This document shows positions 33,332-44,856 of a DNA stretch of 64,000 bases, one piece after another. Under the pieces are notes generated by a model that saw nothing but the letters and a program-made list of their open reading frames with translations, was not told the origin of the DNA and did not search any database. Position 1 is the first letter of the stretch, and every line of letters starts with the position of its first letter. The stretch lies in assembly GCA_030272585.1 (NCBI GenBank), contig BSYQ01000004.1, forward strand, positions 3,286,001 to 3,350,000, read 5' to 3'. Source of the stretch: Bryopsis sp. KO-2023 (taxonomy: Eukaryota > Chlorophyta > Ulvophyceae > Bryopsidales > Bryopsidaceae). A program made the position numbers and the translations under genes.

Positions 33332-36300
33332 TTATGATGACCATAGCATCACAGGGACTGCTTCATCAGCTTCCTCCGCAGTCTGTCTGTCATGGCTTTC
33401 CACAAAGATGCTGGGAACTAAACTAACACCACCGACACCAACACCATTTCTGAACTGAGGCACATCTGGCATGCGTCCATCCTCCAACCCCTGGAATCCA
33501 TTAGATTCGTTCAAGTCAGACTCAGAAACCCCATCATCCACAACCGTGGTCCTCAAAGAAATCCTGGAAGTGCCTAAATCCTCATGAACCGATTGCCGGA
33601 GTTGATGATGGCCTGAGGGGGGCTGCTCATGCACAACAGAATCTGCCAAAGGAACCACCCCTGGGTGCTGATCGCCAGGCATGTCCTCCAGAGCATTCAT
33701 AGACACATTCTCGTCGAACAAATCGTTCAGGGCTTTGTACAGCACTGATGCCCCTGGGGGAGGTTCAACGACGGTTCCGCTCAGGAGCTCTTTGGAGGGG
33801 ATAGGAAGGCCGTAAAAGTTGTGGTTGATATCGTCCCTGGTTTTGATGACTGCACCTTCGATGGATAGACCAACGAATGCACCGCGGCTGATGCCGTACG
33901 AAAAGCACCTTGCAGATTTGCCTCCCTTTCCCACCTAAAAATAGGAGTAATAAGAGTGAGATGACAGGTGAGTTTGCTGAAGTCTCTATGACTGTCACAC
34001 ATTCTCCAAAATGACGCAATTCCGCATGCTTTTCTCCGAAACGAAAGGGACTTGACAGATGAGCGAATATATCTCAAAATATACAAGACATGGATCTAAG
34101 ACCACTCATCAGGATTGTGGTGAAAAGAAAAAGTTGCAGGAAACAATACAGGGAACAAAGGGATGCAGGGAAACACGCATTTTGTTCAAAATTTACCTTG
34201 ACGATTGTTTCTGCTTGCCTCGCCCCTCCAACACCAAGAGCTACGCCAACGGATCCACCGAAAGTGACACGAGCATCACCTACCACCAAAAAGCCATACA
34301 AATAATCAGTCCAAATTCGAGCGGAAAGAAAAACACCAGACAAACTGGCAGCACCTGCATGATTCAAACCCACCAAAGAAGGATGGCACACTACCCCCTC
34401 CCCCAAAAAACACACACACATGATTTTTCTACCCGAAAACCTTAGTGTAAGAAATCATGATTTCAATTCAACGCACAGTGTATGAGATTCAACACCTGTG
34501 AAAGCCTCAACAGATTCTCTGGTTGGAAGGATGATAATCAGATCCGTGATTTCGCCACCAGCTTGCAACCCCCATCCAGCACCCGATGAAACCACAGCGG
34601 AAGGCGCACTCCACACCCCAGTGGGCCCACGAGAAACCACCAACCCTGCACGAAACAAGACATTATCACCGCTTTATTGCAACCAGATCCAAACTTCACT
34701 CGGCCAGATAATATATCAACCCATAACACATACTACACTCGAACCTATCATACCCATTTTGGAAATTACGGCAAAAAAATGCCGCCAATTATGGCACTGC
34801 CAACTCAGGCTTTAATTGACATAGGGTTTTTTTCGTTCAGGCAATTGCCTACCCGTTCCCAGCCGGCCTGACCAGAATCCAAAGCCCAATTTTGCCTCCG
34901 AAATCACAGCAATGCCAGCAGCATTTTGAAAATCTTCCAATTTGACCATGGCAGGCAGAAAACCTACCATCTGAATACAAAAAGCAAAACACTGTTCGAA
35001 AAGAAAAGGAAATCTGCCACACACACCATCCTCAGCTTTTTCGTCAAATGCTGTTGCCCACAATAATTCCCTTGCAAACCACAGCTTTCCCCCCAAAAAA
35101 AACACAAATAAAACAAAGTAAAAAATAAAAACAAAAAACCGAAAAAAGAAGCTATCCACCCCTTTCCCCATAAGTTGAACAATAAATTCAACTATATTCT
35201 GCATATCTTTTTTTTTTCCCTACTTTCTTCCTCCACCTTTTTGAACATTTTCAAAATGTTGGAAGCCTTGTAGATATCATCAGCGAGGGAATTGGAGAGA
35301 GGATTATTGACTAATGATCGCACAGATGTCCCATCAATCACATCGTGAATGGGGGGCTGGGATGCTACGCTCATCGTCGCAACCAGCTGGGACTGACATG
35401 GAGCCAACACACCGGCACACAAGTCGCAGACTCTCTCTGGCACCCTGTCAAATTCCACCCGGTTGTTTTGAAAAGCCCTTGCTGGTATGGTGACTCTATT
35501 GATTTTATATCAGGTGCAGTTTGCCGATGCGAAAAAGAAAAAGAGGATAACCCCAGTAAAGAAAGGCTTTGAATATTGATAAGGGAAACACAACAGAGAA
35601 GTCTGTGTGTCGTTGAACTAAATTGCTGAACACTGCCAGACTTCCTTTTTTTTTTCCATCATCTCAAACACTGGATCAAGCATTCGAATTCTTCCTAGAA
35701 AATTGTGGGGATGGAGCTGGATTTTCTTTTTTTTTGCCTCAGCTCCCCCCCTCTCCCATCAAAGAAAAGCGGCCCCTACCTTGTGTTGAAAGTCGGAGGC
35801 AAAAGCATCCTTTTGCTGGAGCATTCAGTGCAAAAAATCTTTCCACACAGCCGACAGTGATGTCTCAATCTCCCCACCAATTTGAAAGGCAAAAGACACG
35901 CGGTGCATTCATTGGAAGCACTGTCAGGCACCCAGACGGGCGGAGTGAAAGATAGAACATCTGCAATCATGCTGTCGGATCCTTGCAATGGAGGGGCACT
36001 GGGAGGAGAAGCTGCCATTCCCAAAACGCAAAAAATCAAGAAAAAAAAAGGAATCCTCAGTTTTCACCCCAAAAAAAATGTCCCTTTCCCCCCCCCCCCC
36101 AAAAAAAAACGCCGTCCAAAGAATCCCCCAAGCAAAAGCGTCACTCGACGACCCCCAACCAACCCAAAACTGACAAAATTACCCCCCACCTGTCTCATTC
36201 GTCGAGCGCAGCTCAGAGGCATAGTGTTTCGACGTTATTCGAGGCGAAGGGAAAGTTTCCCAGCCCTCCTTGCGCGACTGCTCGTCAATTTCCAGCCTCG

Positions 36301-36688
36301 ACGCGACGGACACCAAATCCCTGAGCTGGCGATTCACCGTCAACGCGAGGTTCCCGATCGGTGACCGACATAGCGGGCACTCGCTGCGACGAGACTGGAC
36401 GGCTTCCATGCAGGTGAGACATCCATTGTGGCCTGGGTGGCAAGATTTCCAACGTCTTTTCAAGGAGAAGAATTGGAAGCGTGGTCAGGGATTCGGGGAA
36501 TATCGCACGCAAGCTGGTGGATATCCGACGGCGTTGAAACTCCGCGAAGGAAAACGTTGCTCTGTCGTGAAAGATTTCGTCAAAAAGGAAAAAAGAACAG
36601 AATCCTTGAGCTCACCGCAGGGCAGAGTGGTTGGACCTCCGTAACAGCCGAGAGTCTCGCAACACACGGGACAAACGGGGACCGACAT
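33332..36688 (-). CDS. RING-FYVE-SYLF protein (CFS1-like with an N-terminal RING)
   Basis: Eight minus-strand exons, every phase consistent: 36616-36688, 36190-36432, 35780-36011, 35224-35444, 34853-34963, 34496-34645, 34197-34279 and 33332-33934; 571 residues. Residues 6-46 form a C3HC4 RING (CPVC, LPCGHNGCLTC, CPLC). A FYVE zinc finger spans about 128-200 (WVPD at 132-135, CTAC, RHHCRLCG, then VPERVCDLC). A SYLF lipid-binding domain follows (ADDIYKASNILKMFKKVE, AGIAVISEAKLGFGFWSG, VSRGPTGVWSAPSAV, ALGVGGARQAETIVK, FVGLSIEGAVIKTR). The C-terminal 150 residues are hydrophilic. FYVE domains bind PI3P on endosomes; plant FYVE-SYLF protein CFS1 acts at autophagosomes and endosomes. The RING predicts E3 ubiquitin ligase activity. 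The RING exon joins FYVE in phase through a GT-AG intron (36012-36189), which supports one gene. Confidence 0.85.
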
Positions 36689-37259
36689 AGAAAAACCTTC
36701 GTTGCGTTTGCTTGTACGTCTGGACGAACCCAAACAACAGCTGACGATCAGCCGTGCGAAGTCCTTTGTCTGCACTGGACCCGATGGAGACTAATCACAG
36801 ATCACGTAATCTTGAGCCCACATGATCCAGATCGGAAGCTGCCCTTCCCCTGTGACCTCCACAGTCATTTTGGGAAATACACAGCAAACACTCGGATCGT
36901 GTTTCGTTGCAGTAAACAGAACCTGATTATGCTTGCTGGTGCCAAGGATTTGGGTGAATTTATCATTGGTCGACATGCAAAAACTGCAAGACAAGAAAAC
37001 CCTTCAAATTTTGGGCTTGCTTTCGCCTTTCCTTGCAGTCAGCCTTTCTGACATGTTGGTTGGATTGACCAAAGAGGAGATACTCCACTTACACAACTGG
37101 ATGTCGGCTCTGGACGTTTTCAGCCAGGACAATCAAACGCACCCAGGTTTCTAGCCCTGATTCAATAAATAATGGTTTGCCCAAAGAGTTCAACCAGTCT
37201 TTCGCAACACCTTCTCTGCAGGGAGAATAATTTTGGAGTCGATCAGGGCTTCTCTTTTG
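36689..37259. other. Intergenic
   Basis: Upstream of the RING-FYVE-SYLF start and downstream of the AIG2-like stop. A plus-strand frame near 37050-37154 (LVGLTKEEILHLHNWM) has coding-like composition but no start, splice partner or family. Confidence 0.35.
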
Positions 37260-38508
37260 TCAAGTTTTGGGGCGGTCGCTTGAGAAAAATTCATAGCTCA
37301 GGAATGTATCCCTGTGCTGTTCCAAGAAATCTTCAAAGCTCCAGTCCCCAAGCAGCTGATCACTGCCATCCAAACCCAGAAATACATTATTTAAATGATG
37401 TCCAAAAACTCTCCAGCAGTGGATTTGATGTGTTGCGGCCAACCCGCAACAAAAAAAAAAAAAAAAACAGTGAAGGAAAGAATGCGTTTCACACGGACTA
37501 ACGTAGCAAGGGTTCGATGCACTATACTCGGAAGAAACAAAACAAAAAACTCATGCAGATTCTGGACACAATCCAGAATTATTTTCTTGTTGTTAAATTA
37601 TTTCTATCTATTTTCTTCTTTATTAATTGATATCATCAGAGAGCCAGCTTTTTGAAAAAAAAGAGTCCAAATTTGAGTTGCAGTATGGTTTTTTAAAGGG
37701 GCCCATGAGACGTACCTGAGATGCTCCTTCCACAAATATATGAAGGCATCTCTGTTGCCATCTCCCTGCAGCCAGAAAATCATGAAAACCATTTGGAAAT
37801 TTTAATCATTTTTTTTTCTATTTCTCTGGTTGTTTTTATTATTTTTTATTATTTTATTTTTCTTCTTCTTCTTTTTTTTTTGCTCCAAGCACAGCAACTC
37901 ACATCGACTTCCACCGTTACGTTTTCTCTGAAGTATTCGGGCCCTTCATAATCTGCAACACCAAAATCATAATCTTCAGAAGATGCTTTCTTTCTGTGTG
38001 GGTCAATTTTTTCGAACAAATTAAAAACCCACGGAACATTGATGCATGATGAGTTTTTTTTTTCGTGAGATCAGTTTTATTATGGATACTTGCCATCAAG
38101 GATTTGCATGTCATCCTGCAAGACGCTGACAACCTAAAAACACCACACGCACCATGTTTGAGTGTAATTTTTAATAGAGATTATATGTATGCGGTGTATA
38201 TATATATGATTTTTAGTTTTCATCTTTTTGCCAATTGGCAACATCCTGATCTTCAAAGCTTCAGGGAGGAATATCAAACACACCAATACAAAAAGGCTGC
38301 AATGATCAATCCAAGATGTGATGCTTCTCACTTTTCCTCGAACCCGATCACTCTCCACAGTTTTCTGAACGCCAGGGTAAAGCCGATCTTTCAGGCTCCA
38401 TCGTCGATATCCCTTCAGCACCGCCGCTTTGGACTCTGGAATTCTACCCAACACACGCCCCGCCACGGCTTCGTCCATCAGCGTCCCATAGACGAAAACA
38501 GTGGCCAT
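37260..38508 (-). CDS. AIG2-like / gamma-glutamylcyclotransferase-fold protein
   Basis: Five minus-strand exons with agreeing phases: 38332-38508, 38094-38133, 37903-37952, 37716-37765 and 37260-37362; 139 residues. The glycine loop VFVYGTLM at residues 4-11 and LGRIPESKAAVLKGYRRW, YPGV and VRGKVV are typical of the GGCT/AIG2 fold. The motif DDYEGPEYF (about 72-80) supplies the candidate catalytic Glu, and the end GDWSFEDFLEQHRDTFL matches plant AIG2-like proteins. The family includes gamma-glutamyl amine cyclotransferases; the substrate here is unknown. Intron 2 starts with GC (GATG|GCAAGT), the only choice that keeps the motif in frame. Its start codon lies 217 bp from that of METTL22 on the other strand. 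Confidence 0.85.
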
Positions 38509-38725
38509 CCTGGAACGAATCTATCAGAGAAAAGGAGAAGCTGGCAGAATCACATCTGAGGCGGCGGGCCATGCTGAGTTGAGAAGGATTGCAAGAGTTT
38601 ACATACGATACACGAGATGACAGCGCTAGGTTGGGGTGTGTGTGTGTGTAATATGTATAGGTGTTGGTGCTGGCAAAAGAGGACGATGGTCTGCTCGAGA
38701 GGCAAATCCTGGCTGATTCTTGACG
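38509..38725. promoter_or_regulatory. Bidirectional promoter, AIG2-like and METTL22
   Basis: Only 217 bp separate the two divergent start codons. It contains a short TG repeat (38637-38649). Both genes are probably driven from this interval; no core element was assigned. Confidence 0.5.
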
Positions 38726-40159
38726 ATGGACATGTTCTTGAGTGAGGTGCATGTCGAATCTTGCCCGCCAGGAGAGGGAGAATGGACCACGGTGTTCCCT
38801 GTTGAAACAGACGATTCATGCTCGGACGATGGCGAGTGCATGCCATCTCGAGCGTCCCTTGACGACGTGCCCATTCTGGATGCGGACGGCGATCTTGTCG
38901 TCAGGAGACGTCCAAGGAAGCACCGAAAGAACTGGACGTTGCGGCACTTTCGGAAAACTATTCTGAAAGATGTCGGAACACAGGTGAGTGGTGTTTCGAA
39001 ACTGGAGGTGGCGAACAACAGAATTTTCAGAGATTTTGATGATGGGGACACATGCACATCACTTGAATGGCATCTGTCATGCATGATATTTGGTTTCATT
39101 TTGAGCTCAAATATGAATATGAATATGGGGTTGGCACATCGTAAACAACTAGCAGCATTGATGGGAAAGGATTGCAGGTGTGGAGGGGGGCATGCTTGAT
39201 GTCAGAATTCATCCTGAGTCGACAAGATCTTTTTCAAGGGAAGACAATCGTGGAGCTCGGGTGCGGTGTGGGCCTCTTGGGGATTGCTCTGGGCACCATC
39301 CCCCAGAATGTGTTTCTTACTGATGCCAACGCGCAGGCACTAACTCTTGCTGAAGAAAACGTGAAAGCAAATTTGCCTGGGACCGATGGACATGTCAGAA
39401 TTCGTCGCCTGGATTGGTCTCAGCCGCCGAGGTTTCTGCTTGGAGCTGGGGAGGGCACCCAGATTCAGGCAAGATTGAATGTCATGCTCAACCAATGGCC
39501 AGTGGAATCCACGATTTGATGCACATCCTTGCATTGTTGACAGAGATCCAGGGAAATAACCAAAACAAGTTTTCGGAGAGGGGTAGAGTTGCATGATTTT
39601 GACCTGCGGTGAGTGACACTGAACACAACTTTTGGCCCTGCAGACTGGCGATTCTCGCTATGGAGGCACCGTCAATTACGATTGGTCCCAAGAGGACATG
39701 CACACCTTGCAAAAAACCGATACCTATTTAGCTGCCGATGTGGTTTTCGATGATGAAATGACAGATGCTTTTCTGGCATGCTTGCAAGCATTCTTTGCAC
39801 TTTCTATCCGCCATGGAAACACCCCCAGATGCTACATGGCCCTCGAGAAGCGAATGAATTTCACGATCGAAGATCTGGAGGCCAGAGCCCCAGCATACGA
39901 GCACCTGATGGAGTTCATTGCGACAAAGGAACCCAGTGATCAGCCAGATGCTGGGAAAATGTTCTTCGGCCACCCAATACCCATAGATGATGTACCCAAA
40001 GTAAGCAAGTTCACATGGAGCTTTGTCCGCTGTTCTGGACAGGTTTGATTCGAATTTGTTTCTGACGGCAGCTGCCATTGGTTTCGGCAGAAGCTGGGGT
40101 TTGAGCGCACAAGTGACCTGGAGCTCTGGATTCTTACACCCAACCATTCATCAAAATAG
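38726..40159 (+). CDS. METTL22: METTL22-like lysine methyltransferase
   Basis: Four plus-strand exons, all phase 0: 38726-38983, 39178-39468, 39644-40000 and 40091-40159; 324 residues. The acidic N-terminus is followed by VWRGACLMSEFIL (87-99) and the SAM-binding motif VELGCGVGLLG (111-121), typical of family 16 methyltransferases. LAADVVFDDEMTDAF supplies the family's D/E motif, and the order of VEKR-like ALEKRMNFT and ERTSDLELWIL matches METTL22, which methylates a lysine of the nucleolar protein Kin17 in animals. The target here is inferred. The donor of intron 2 is GC (CAG|GCAAGA at 39469); the next GT in phase has a poor context. Confidence 0.85.
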
Positions 40160-40345
40160 ATACGAATGACAAAAAGACCATCATCATGAAGGGGGGTTTC
40201 ACTGGAAACACCCCTAACAAAAATCGACACTCTCTGTGGAGGTTCCATGACGGAGCTCGACAACCAACAAGGACCAGCTCCACATAAAGACAGCACTTGC
40301 GTGTGCGAATTGGGAGGGAATAGAAATCGAGGTTTGCCCTGATAG

Positions 40346-41397
40346 CTAGGCTTCATTGGAGGTGGATTCTTCCGGTTGTAATGTTTTCGAAGCCCAGGCA
40401 CTCTCCCCTGTCGATCTGACAACGGTTTCCTCCATCTCCTCGATTTCTTTGTCTGGTTTTTCCATGCCTTTTCCAGCCTTTTGAATCATCTCCAACAGAT
40501 TCATTTGCTTGTCCCCTTCAATGAAACAGCCAGTCATGACGTTCTGCTCAGAAATCGTCACATTTTACTGACACACGATTGAGTAACCCCACACCCAAGT
40601 TGTGAAAACTCGTCAGTTTGTGTAAAGGCTTCGGAAGGCTACACAGCGACGTACCTATGACGTGCTCCAGTTTCGCGGCCAAGGCGGCGTTCGCCTCTGC
40701 TCTGGATCGCGCCGCCTCCAACGCGCTCATTACGTTTGTTTTGTCCTGGGAAAATATCAAGTCCGAATCAACCCAAGTTCGTGCCAGAAACCGAGAAAAA
40801 GAAAGTCGCACGGCAACTTATGGCGAGACGCCGTGAATAACGGCACGCATACACCAACCCGTAGCAAGCGCGCCGCGTCGCCCTCGTTTCCTTCTTTCAC
40901 GGCACCGAAAGCGGCCTCGTACATGTTTTGGATGGCTTCGGTGAGACGTCTACTTCGGCGGGAGTGTTCGTCAGCTGTCGTTCCACCACAAAAAGCGCAT
41001 TATGAACTGGCAAACTGAATCAGCCACCAGACGAACGTGATGAAAAGATCCCGACAGCACAGAACCTTTTCTCGCAGCGTCGTCTCTCTCCTGTTCCAAT
41101 TCGTGGAGCTCATTTTGGGTGGACTCGACCTTTTCCCAGAACTGGTGCATCTCTACCAACGACCAAAGCAACATCCACCCGACTTAAATCTCGGCACAAA
41201 AAACACGACAAGAGACGTCCAACAGGCATGGGGAATTCGTTCTTAACAAGAAACCCACCATCGGACGACTCCGCACGAACGGTGGCGGGCCATCGCTGCG
41301 GCCGACGACTGATTCGACGATTGCGGGGGTGCGAAAACGCTTTTCGACGCTGCGTCGACGGCGAAAACGCGAAACGAACGCCAACGCTGTTCAGCAT
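40346..41397 (-). CDS. Plastid-targeted coiled-coil protein of unknown function
   Basis: Minus-strand exons about 41217-41397, 41066-41152, 40859-40974 and 40655-40745, then a last exon ending at 40346. The N-terminus (MLNSVGVRFAFSPSTQRRKA, RWPATVRAESSDGG) is a typical chloroplast transit peptide with cleavage near VRA/ESS. The mature part is helical: FWEKVESTQNELHELEQERD, RRLTEAIQNMYEAAFGAVKE and MSALEAARSRAEANAALAAK, followed in the last exon by MNLLEMIQKAGKGMEK and an acidic end. The first four exons agree in phase; the junction to the last exon does not, so a donor choice or an unseen exon is wrong. No family is recognised. Confidence 0.6.
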
Positions 41398-42145
41398 CGT
41401 CAATGCTCGACGAACACACAGCTTTGGCGTTCATGGTGAGTCAACACAATGGCTTGATAATCGTGATTGTGACCATCCTCCAACCTGGAGCAATCGCCAG
41501 GAGCGATGGAGTTCACTCCACCACCGCTTGCGTTTCAGCCAAAGAACCACCAGGCCATCAGTGCTGAAAGAAAGTACTGAACTCTGCAACTGGTCAACAA
41601 CCAACATTACGATGCCTTCCATGATTGACCCACAACACAGAATGTCGATCGTGGGGGTTACTTCAAGCGGAGGACAATCTTCAGAGTTGCTCAGCGGACT
41701 GTGTTCGCATGAACCCAACGCAATTGCCACGGAACAACATTTTGACTCGCGGTTGACGCCGCTGACTTTCAACGGGCCGAAAGGCGGCGGGTGCGCGAGA
41801 AGACCTCAGAAAGATCGTAGGAGTCATTTTTGAAGTCTCCACAGGGGGAGCCCCTTGTGAACGACTTTCGCTTGATCGCAAGATGGTCATATATCGAAAA
41901 CAGCCGTGTTTTATGAGTCCTCACTGCTTGCTGGCCGTGTGTTGGCGGCTCGTCGAGGTCTCGACGCGAGGTCACTGAGTTGCTGGATGATGCATTGTGT
42001 TGTTCAGACACGAACGAGGCCAGCAAGCTAAGTCATAACTACAACCGATTTGGTGACTTAAGGCGCACTTTCCGCGCTGTTGATCATCACCCGGACTGAA
42101 GCAGAGTTGCAAACACACCGCGTCGAATAAAGGACGGCCCTTGCA
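41398..42145. promoter_or_regulatory. CpG-rich divergent 5' region
   Basis: Lies between the coiled-coil gene start (41397, -) and the frame starting at 42146 (+). It is rich in CpG relative to the A/T-rich flanks. Open frames on both strands reflect base composition. Confidence 0.4.
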
Positions 42146-43200
42146 ATGTCTGGTGGAGGACATGGCGGATTGTGTGGGTTCGAACTGGAGGCCTACCGCC
42201 AAGAGTGCTTGCGGAAATTCTTCGGCGTGACGACCCCAAACAAACCTCCCAAATATGCGCGCACGAAAAGCTCTGTCCAATTTGATGGGCCCATGTCGTC
42301 TTTCTCCCTACGGAACGAGAGGTTCTGTTGGCTGCCTGACCCGATGAGGCCTTCCAGCAGACAGCCCCACGAAGACATCCGCGCCATTCTGTCGCGTTCA
42401 GCGAAGGAGCGCGCCGTCGGCGTGAGAACGGAATACGGCATTCCTGAAGTCCAGCCCTACGATATTATTTCTGGTCGGTTGGGGTCTGTGCATCTCTTCC
42501 ATGGGGTCCTCCCAAAACACATCCTGATCAGTCGCTGTGAACTTCATCGACCCAGTTTCACATATGAATGCGAACAGGATTGCCATCTCAGCCGCGAAGG
42601 TACCTGGCGCCGCCCTATGGCGCTCACGCGATGAGAATACCCGTGTACCTGATGGGGGAAGAGTTCCAAGACGAAGCGTTGGAAAATGACGATGAGTGTG
42701 GAGCTGCGGAAGACCGACTGCCTACGCCCACAGCAGCTGGAGTTGCTGGTGACTAACCTCGAACCCAGAGAATCTCCCAAAAGACATCGAACAGGGTATT
42801 ATGTGCCTCGTTTTCAACCAGTTTTTTCTGCTGCTGGCCAGGTCCCCAGAGGCTTAGCAGTTATCAATTCCTATCCGCGGAACATGCCTTGAACCCTCCA
42901 GGGTCGTCAGATCCTGGCCAGAGAGCGCCATCGAGGGGGCATCTCTACAGCAGTCACCGGAGTCTGATGGGGGATCGCGGAAAGCATTTCAGAAATCCAC
43001 TTCACCCAAACCAAATATTGTCCAGGCCGAGGACTTCGTCGCAGGAGACGGGCTGGCACTGCGCGCAGATGTATCAGAATCAGTACCAGGACTACGGAAA
43101 GAAGTGCTGCAGAGAGACGCGTTTTGCACATTCGATTATCACAGGCCCAAGGACCATTCATGGACATGGAGGGCAGCTCACGTTATAGTGCGCGATAAAT
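42146..43200 (+). CDS. Unknown protein, frame changes along its length
   Basis: The first frame (42146-42634, 162 codons) starts MSGGGHGGLCGFELEAYRQE and reads well to about YECE near 42575. A second frame then looks coding (YLAPPYGAHAMRIPVYLMGE to LPTPTAAGVA, about 42600-42747), followed by ENLPKDIEQGIMCLVFNQFF and, beyond a TAG, FCTFDYHRPKDHSWTWRAAH to a stop near 43200. The parts could be joined by tiny or missed introns, or the gene is damaged. A 20-base GT...AG stretch lies at about 42749-42768. No domain is recognised. Confidence 0.4.
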
Positions 43201-43699
43201 GATTATGTGGGGGAAATCGAGATCAAGTGGTGTTGGAAGAAATGTTGATGCAGGATGGGAGGGTGTTTAGAATCTGGGAACAGGTTGGAATGAATCGATG
43301 TTGATGTCAGTTTTCTGAGTTGCATTAGTCAATCCCACCAGAGATGTGTACTGGTGATTAGTCGTGGTGGTTTTCCATACCAACAGAAATCCCCAAAATC
43401 ACTTTAGTGAGGAAAAACACACTCCTCTGCAGCATTCCGCTCTGTTTGTTTGTTTTCTCAAGACTCCACAGAAGTCCATTTTTACATCATATAACTTCTC
43501 TTTTTCTTTCTCGTATCAACCAGCCATCAAAAACACTACATTGTAAATTGTTCTTCCCAGTGTTCGACACCAAATCGACGACACCAAATCAAAAACCGGA
43601 CTCGTCGTATCGGACAAAATTACAGATAGATTGCCTTTTCTTTCAGGGGGTTTCAATAAACCTCAAAAACCCATGGTATATGAGATCTCGATATTTTCC
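43201..43699. other. Intergenic, 3' flank of psbW
   Basis: No supported exon, RNA gene or repeat. Confidence 0.4.
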
Positions 43700-44856
43700 T
43701 TACAAGGTCAATCCAGACTCGTCGTTCTCGTCACCTCCGAGCTCTTTCTGGGAGTTGTAGTAGAGAGCCCAGACCAAGGTGAAGGTGCCGACCAAGGCAA
43801 GGCCGAGGGCAGAGTCGTTGATTCCGAGGGCTCGGCCAGTTCCATCACCGTTCAATCGCTCTTCGACCTGAAACACAGAATAATTGATTAACGTAAGGAC
43901 GGGGGATCTACTGGTGCTAACGTTTTATATCATGGATTGCCTGTTACAGAATCGAACGTACTTAAAAACAAGAGCAAGGTTTGTTTCGGGGCAGGTGCCC
44001 TATGATATTGTATGGTAAATCTGCAAAATCTAATCTCAGAACGACGGAGGTTTCGGCGTAGACCAGCATGGGTACTCTGAGATTTTTCATTCCAGCACCC
44101 CACCCAATCCAAAAACGCACCGCCAAGAAAACTAAGAAATGTTTCATAGGACTTCGCATTTTGAACCTAACCCTTTGCGTAGATAGTAGAATATGCCAAT
44201 TACCCACAAAAGCATCCAAAGAAGGAGTTGACAAAAATATCCAGAGAATCATTCTGGAAAGACAATGATGGTGTCAAATGAGGGTTTGGCCAAAAAAAAA
44301 AGTTTTAAAACGTTGGATAAGTTCGTTGTATTGGTAACTCACAACAGCAGCGAAAGCTGGGTGGGAGGCGAGGATGACTGGAGCAGACATTCCAGCAGCG
44401 ACCAGCTTCTGGACGTTCTTCTTCAAGGACGCACGCACGACAAGGCGGGCGGCGGGCTTGGAAGCTGAGAAAAACAACCCCAAACGAGGGGAGAGATCAG
44501 CGAGTGCCCATCCCGGTGACAGATTCAACTCACTCTAAAAGCACACTCGCACCGCGCCGTGCTCTGATACTAGACACGGTCAAGAGCCCCACGTATCGGA
44601 GTGGGCACCCATCGTTCAAGAAAACAACTTTTCCACCCGCACACGTTTACAGCGCCCCTGAGGCTACCCGGTGTTATCACAGGGAGGGGATCTAAACCGA
44701 CCTCTCGAGACTATCGCTGTTTCGAGCACCGAAACCGACGCTAAACATACACTGTTACCGCCCATAGAACACAGCCAGACGATGCTTACCGGTCCTGTTA
44801 ACCTTCTGGGCCAAAGAGGTACCCATGATGGTGGAAGAAGCCATAGCGGAAGCCAT
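43700..44856 (-). CDS. psbW: Photosystem II protein PsbW
   Basis: Three minus-strand exons in phase: 44790-44856, 44343-44464 and 43700-43867; 118 residues. The N-terminus MASAMASSTIMGTSLAQKV to ARLVVRASLKKN is a stromal transit peptide; a second hydrophobic part ending PVILASHPAFA is the bipartite thylakoid signal. The mature protein reads ERLNGDGTGRALGI, one membrane helix LGLALVGTFTLVWALYY and an acidic end DENDESGLTL, the classical PsbW layout. PsbW sits at the edge of PSII dimers and stabilises PSII-LHCII supercomplexes; it is nuclear-encoded in green algae and plants. An in-frame upstream Met would add about 52 residues and is less likely. No secretory signal precedes the transit peptide, so the plastid is primary. 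Confidence 0.92.
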
